Assembly (NCBI GenBank): GCA_001275005.1
Contig: JWZX01003204.1
Location: 1 to 28,525 of the forward strand
Direction of reading: 5' to 3'
DNA length: 28,525 bases
Origin: Chrysochromulina tobinii
Taxonomy: Eukaryota > Haptophyta > Prymnesiales > Chrysochromulinaceae
Part shown: piece by piece, positions 28,130-28,525 of the stretch
How the letters are laid out: each line of letters begins with the position of its first letter
Numbering within the stretch: the stretch's first letter is position 1
The notes under the pieces: model-generated
Told to the model about the DNA's origin: nothing
Seen by the model: only the letters and a program-made list of their open reading frames with translations
Databases searched by the model: none
Translations under genes and position numbers: made by a program

Positions 28130-28525
28130 GGGCTACTGAGCTCTGAGGTACAGAATTTTCAGTAGTAAGGATCTATCGTATAGGAAAGTTTCAGTTTTGT
28201 TCGGCTTTGGCGTGGTGCGACCGGACCGGACCATTTACCTATAAACGCACGCACCCAAGGCGTTCGGCGTTCGCCCGGCCCCGCTCCCGTAACCCGTAAG
28301 CGTAACGTCCCCTTGCATCATGCATCAAGCCGGATGGCGGTGGCCGGTGTACGCTACGGTCTACGGTACAGTCTGCAGTGTTCTCCCTAACTAGATCCCC
28401 CTCAGAGAGAACTCACACCTCGAACCCCGCTTTCCCGACGGGGGGTGGGGTGGGAAGTTTCGGGGGGTTTTCTGTGGCGGTGTTGGACGTGCGACGTCGT
28501 TGCCGCCCCCTTTATTGGGGGGTGG
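28130..28525. other. 3' intergenic region at the window end
   Basis: No coding potential seen. It holds a TATAAA at 28240-28245 (CCTATAAACGC), a GTACGCTACGGTCTACGGTAC cluster near 28349-28369, and G-rich runs at the end (about 28440-28470, 28516-28525). It could include the promoter of a gene beyond the window. Confidence 0.4.

Overview
This is a eukaryotic nuclear segment. It is GC-rich and gene-dense, with short GT-AG introns of about 106-162 nt that interrupt conserved protein domains, and with long coding exons full of low-complexity runs (Ala, Pro, Glu-Ala-Val, Gln-Ala). The gene set (formin, TMEM131-like secretory protein, AASDH-type acyl-activating enzyme, proline-rich Cys-rich surface protein) and composition fit a unicellular alga. 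I favour a haptophyte of the Prymnesium/Chrysochromulina type, but that is inference and not proven by the window.

Layout. 1-134: tail of an intron. 135-3495 (+): last visible exon of a formin, starting at the FH2 domain. 3895-8072 (+): two-exon GT-C membrane glycosyltransferase (PMT_2/ArnT-like) with an apparent one-base frameshift in a G run. 8547-15491 (-): a 2314-residue TMEM131-like membrane protein with no intron in its coding region, converging on the glycosyltransferase. 15660-17812 (+): three-exon SAM-dependent methyltransferase, divergent from the TMEM131-like gene across 168 bp. 17813-19350: no confident gene, but a 155-bp direct repeat pair with a protein-like fragment between. 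19351-20508 (+): single-pass proline-rich/Cys-rich protein. 20570-25772 (+): three-exon AASDH-like enzyme (adenylation domain, carrier domain, PQQ-type beta-propeller). 26426-28129 (+): orphan protein with a predicted helical N-half and a Pro/Gln-Ala-rich C-half. 28130-28525: intergenic.

The genes do not form a pathway. Two act in the secretory membrane system (GT-C transferase and TMEM131-like protein), one on actin, and two are enzymes.

The most notable signal is in the introns. All five complete introns contain short tandem units of the type TGATGACCAC / CTGATTGCC. Two have 19-20 bp perfect direct repeats spanning both splice junctions, so that the repeat spacing equals the intron length. 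Two others contain duplicated pieces of the neighbouring exon. One of these carries a decayed copy of the joined coding sequence that splicing creates, including the catalytic-lysine motif with Lys changed to Asn and a stop added. Reverse-complement versions of the same units occur as in-frame tandem repeats inside two exons. Together this looks like a lineage-specific process of intron gain or growth by tandem duplication, with antisense copies kept as coding sequence.
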